NCBI GenBank assembly: GCA_002415465.1
Contig: DHYT01000003.1
Coordinates: 1-7,273, forward strand
Reading direction: 5' to 3'
Length of the DNA stretch: 7,273 nucleotides
DNA from: Desulfobulbaceae bacterium UBA5123
GTDB taxonomy: Bacteria > Desulfobacterota > Desulfobulbia > Desulfobulbales > UBA5123
The notes below the pieces were generated by a model that worked only from the letters and a program-made list of their open reading frames with translations, searched no databases and was not told where the DNA came from. Made by a program: the position numbers and the translations under genes. This document shows, in pieces, positions 5,952 to 7,273 of this stretch (positions within the stretch are counted from its first letter, which is position 1; every line of letters begins with the position of its first letter).

Positions 5952-7273
5952 CCTTTCTGTCCGGAGCGGCGCCCTTTTTTCGGGCCGCTCTTGACGGGCG
6001 GCCGGGGGCGGCGATTTTCCGTTGCCCCCGGCCGGCGGCGCGGGCGGGCGTTGGCGCCATGCGCCTCTTGGGGGCGGATCCCCTCCAGCACCTCCCGCTG
6101 CGCGCACCGCTCGCCGGCGTTCCTGGCCACCTGGATCGGCCGGCCGGTGTCGTGATCCAGGCCGCTCACATACATGGCGGTGGCCAGGGTGCCGGGGGTC
6201 GGGGTGAAATCCTGAAACTGGCGGACGGGCAACCGCAGGGCGTTGAGGGTTGCGGCCAGCCGCTGCATGGCCGCAACCGTGCAGCCGGGATGGGAGGCGA
6301 TCAGATAGGGGCTGAGGGGCAGGCTGCGGCCTTCCGCCTGTTCGATGTCGCGGCAGGCGGCGACAAAATCGGCAAGGAGGGTCGGGCCGGGTTTGTGCAT
6401 CAGCCGCAACACCTCCGGATCGGTGTGTTCCGGGGCGATCTTCATCATGCCGGGGGTGTGGCGGGTTAAGATCTTCCGCAGCAGGTTCGGGGTTTTGAGG
6501 AGCAGTTCCATCCGCAAGCCCGAGGAAACGAAGAGATGCCGGACGCCGGGGATCGCCGAGGCCTCCGCGAGCAGGTCCAGGAAGATCCTTTCGTCGATCA
6601 CGAGGTGGCGGCATGTCTCGGGGTAGAGGCAGTCGTGGCGTTTGCAGGCGGCGGCCTGTGGGCAGGAGGTGCCGTAGAGGTTGGCGGTGGGGCCGCCGAG
6701 ATCGCTGATGGTCCCCTTGAAATCCGGCATCCGCGTCACCTGCGCCACCTCTGCGAGGATCGATTTTGGGCTGCGGCAGGTGACCACCGGACCCTGATGG
6801 CGGGCGATGGCGCAGAAGGAGCAGTTGCCGCAGCAGCCTCGGACAATGGTCAGCGAGTGGCGGATCATCTCGTAGGCCGGCACCCGGCCGGCGGCGGGGT
6901 GCGGGGCGCGGCGATAGGGCAGCCCGTAGAGCCGGTCGAGTTCCTCGCCGGTAAGCGGGGCGGCGGGGCGGTGTTGCAGGGTCCAGACCGCTTGCTGCCG
7001 CTGCAGGAGCGGGGTGGCGGCCAGTGCCCGTGACTGGCGGTCGACGAGCTGCTCCGCCTCCAGAAAACGCGCCGGGTCGGCGTTGATGGCCGTCCAGTCC
7101 GGCAGGGTGAGCGGCGCCGGCAGGTTGCGTTCGGCGAGCTGCCGGTCGGTAAGACGCTCGCAGGTGCCGGCGATGCCGGCGAGATCCCGGCCGCTCTCCA
7201 GCCGTTGCGCCACCTCCACCACCGCCCGTTCCCCCATCCCGAAGATGAGCAGGTCGCCCTTGGCGTCGGCCAG
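5948..7273 (-). CDS. ygiQ: YgiQ-family radical SAM protein (partial, N-terminus outside window)
   Basis: Radical SAM protein of the YgiQ family, whose reaction is not firmly known. The final 441 residues are present and the frame is open through base 7273, continuing the family sequence LLIFGMGERAVVEVA. The radical SAM cluster CX3CX2C is in GCCGNCSFCAI; its codons lie near 6835-6812. Other family marks are ISDLGGPTANLYG, a second four-cysteine patch CPQAAACKRHDCLYPETC (codons about 6664-6611), MKIAPEHTDPEVLRLMHKPG, and FQDFTPTPGTLATAMYVSG. The C-terminus differs from the long E. coli form: after a short conserved stretch the last 40 or so residues are a basic Arg/Lys/Pro-rich tail ending GRRSGQKG. 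The ATG at 7237 is internal to the family domain and is not the start. The gene converges on the small membrane-protein gene and shares CTAG with it at the stops. Confidence 0.95.
   Translation of the reverse strand: MADAKGDLLIFGMGERAVVEVAQRLESGRDLAGIAGTCERLTDRQLAERNLPAPLTLPDWTAINADPARFLEAEQLVDRQSRALAATPLLQRQQAVWTLQHRPAAPLTGEELDRLYGLPYRRAPHPAAGRVPAYEMIRHSLTIVRGCCGNCSFCAIARHQGPVVTCRSPKSILAEVAQVTRMPDFKGTISDLGGPTANLYGTSCPQAAACKRHDCLYPETCRHLVIDERIFLDLLAEASAIPGVRHLFVSSGLRMELLLKTPNLLRKILTRHTPGMMKIAPEHTDPEVLRLMHKPGPTLLADFVAACRDIEQAEGRSLPLSPYLIASHPGCTVAAMQRLAATLNALRLPVRQFQDFTPTPGTLATAMYVSGLDHDTGRPIQVARNAGERCAQREVLEGIRPQEAHGANARPRRRPGATENRRPRPPVKSGPKKGRRSGQKG
5964..5990. repeat. GC-rich inverted repeat near the convergent gene ends
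   Basis: GAGCGGC (5964-5970) and GCCGCTC (5984-5990) are perfect inverted copies with a 13-base loop containing six T. It lies 12 bases past the stop of the plus-strand membrane protein and inside the last codons of ygiQ. It could fold in either transcript, but no T tract follows on either strand. A role as an end signal for the plus-strand mRNA is possible and unproven. Confidence 0.35.

Noticed and set aside
5634..6614. 326-codon minus-strand open frame over the ygiQ end and the small membrane gene, which could suggest a ygiQ frameshift
   Set aside because: The true ygiQ frame stays intact through its conserved motifs to the TAG at 5948. The other frame is Pro/Arg-rich shadow sequence.

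Overview
The window is GC-rich, densely coding bacterial chromosomal DNA. Long antisense open frames are common, as expected at this base composition. The gene set suggests a Gram-negative anaerobe of the old Deltaproteobacteria, possibly a Desulfobulbales-type sulfate reducer. It includes a RimK-like/C39 peptidase pair, a TMTC-like membrane protein with TPRs, a large-subunit malic enzyme, a very small three-helix membrane protein and YgiQ. That placement is an inference from gene style; there is no rRNA or other marker here.

Six protein genes are supported. On the minus strand at the left lie a cytoplasmic C39-like cysteine peptidase (1103-1840) and, overlapping its end by 23 bases, an ATP-grasp ligase with a RimK-like N-terminal domain (1125 down to base 1, running out of the window). 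A 267-base divergent intergenic region (1841-2107) holds the likely promoter of that pair, a candidate + strand hairpin with a T7 tract, and the leader of the rightward genes. On the plus strand come a TMTC-like polytopic membrane protein with three C-terminal TPRs (2108-3790, probably TTG start), an NAD-type malic enzyme whose active-site sequence resembles malolactic enzymes (3858-5594), and a 92-residue PQ-loop/SemiSWEET-sized membrane protein (5673-5951). The right end is the C-terminal two thirds or so of a YgiQ-family radical SAM protein on the minus strand (5948-7273, start outside). Its stop codon shares a CTAG tetranucleotide with the stop of the small membrane protein.

The peptidase and ligase probably work together: one would form amide bonds and the other cut peptide or amide bonds on the same, unknown, cytosolic substrate. 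This pair is the best candidate for a poorly described system. The malic enzyme links C4 acids to pyruvate or possibly lactate. The TMTC-like protein probably acts on lipid-linked sugars at the inner membrane. No functional link between the plus-strand genes is evident beyond co-orientation. No tRNA, rRNA, CRISPR array, insertion sequence or phage gene was seen.
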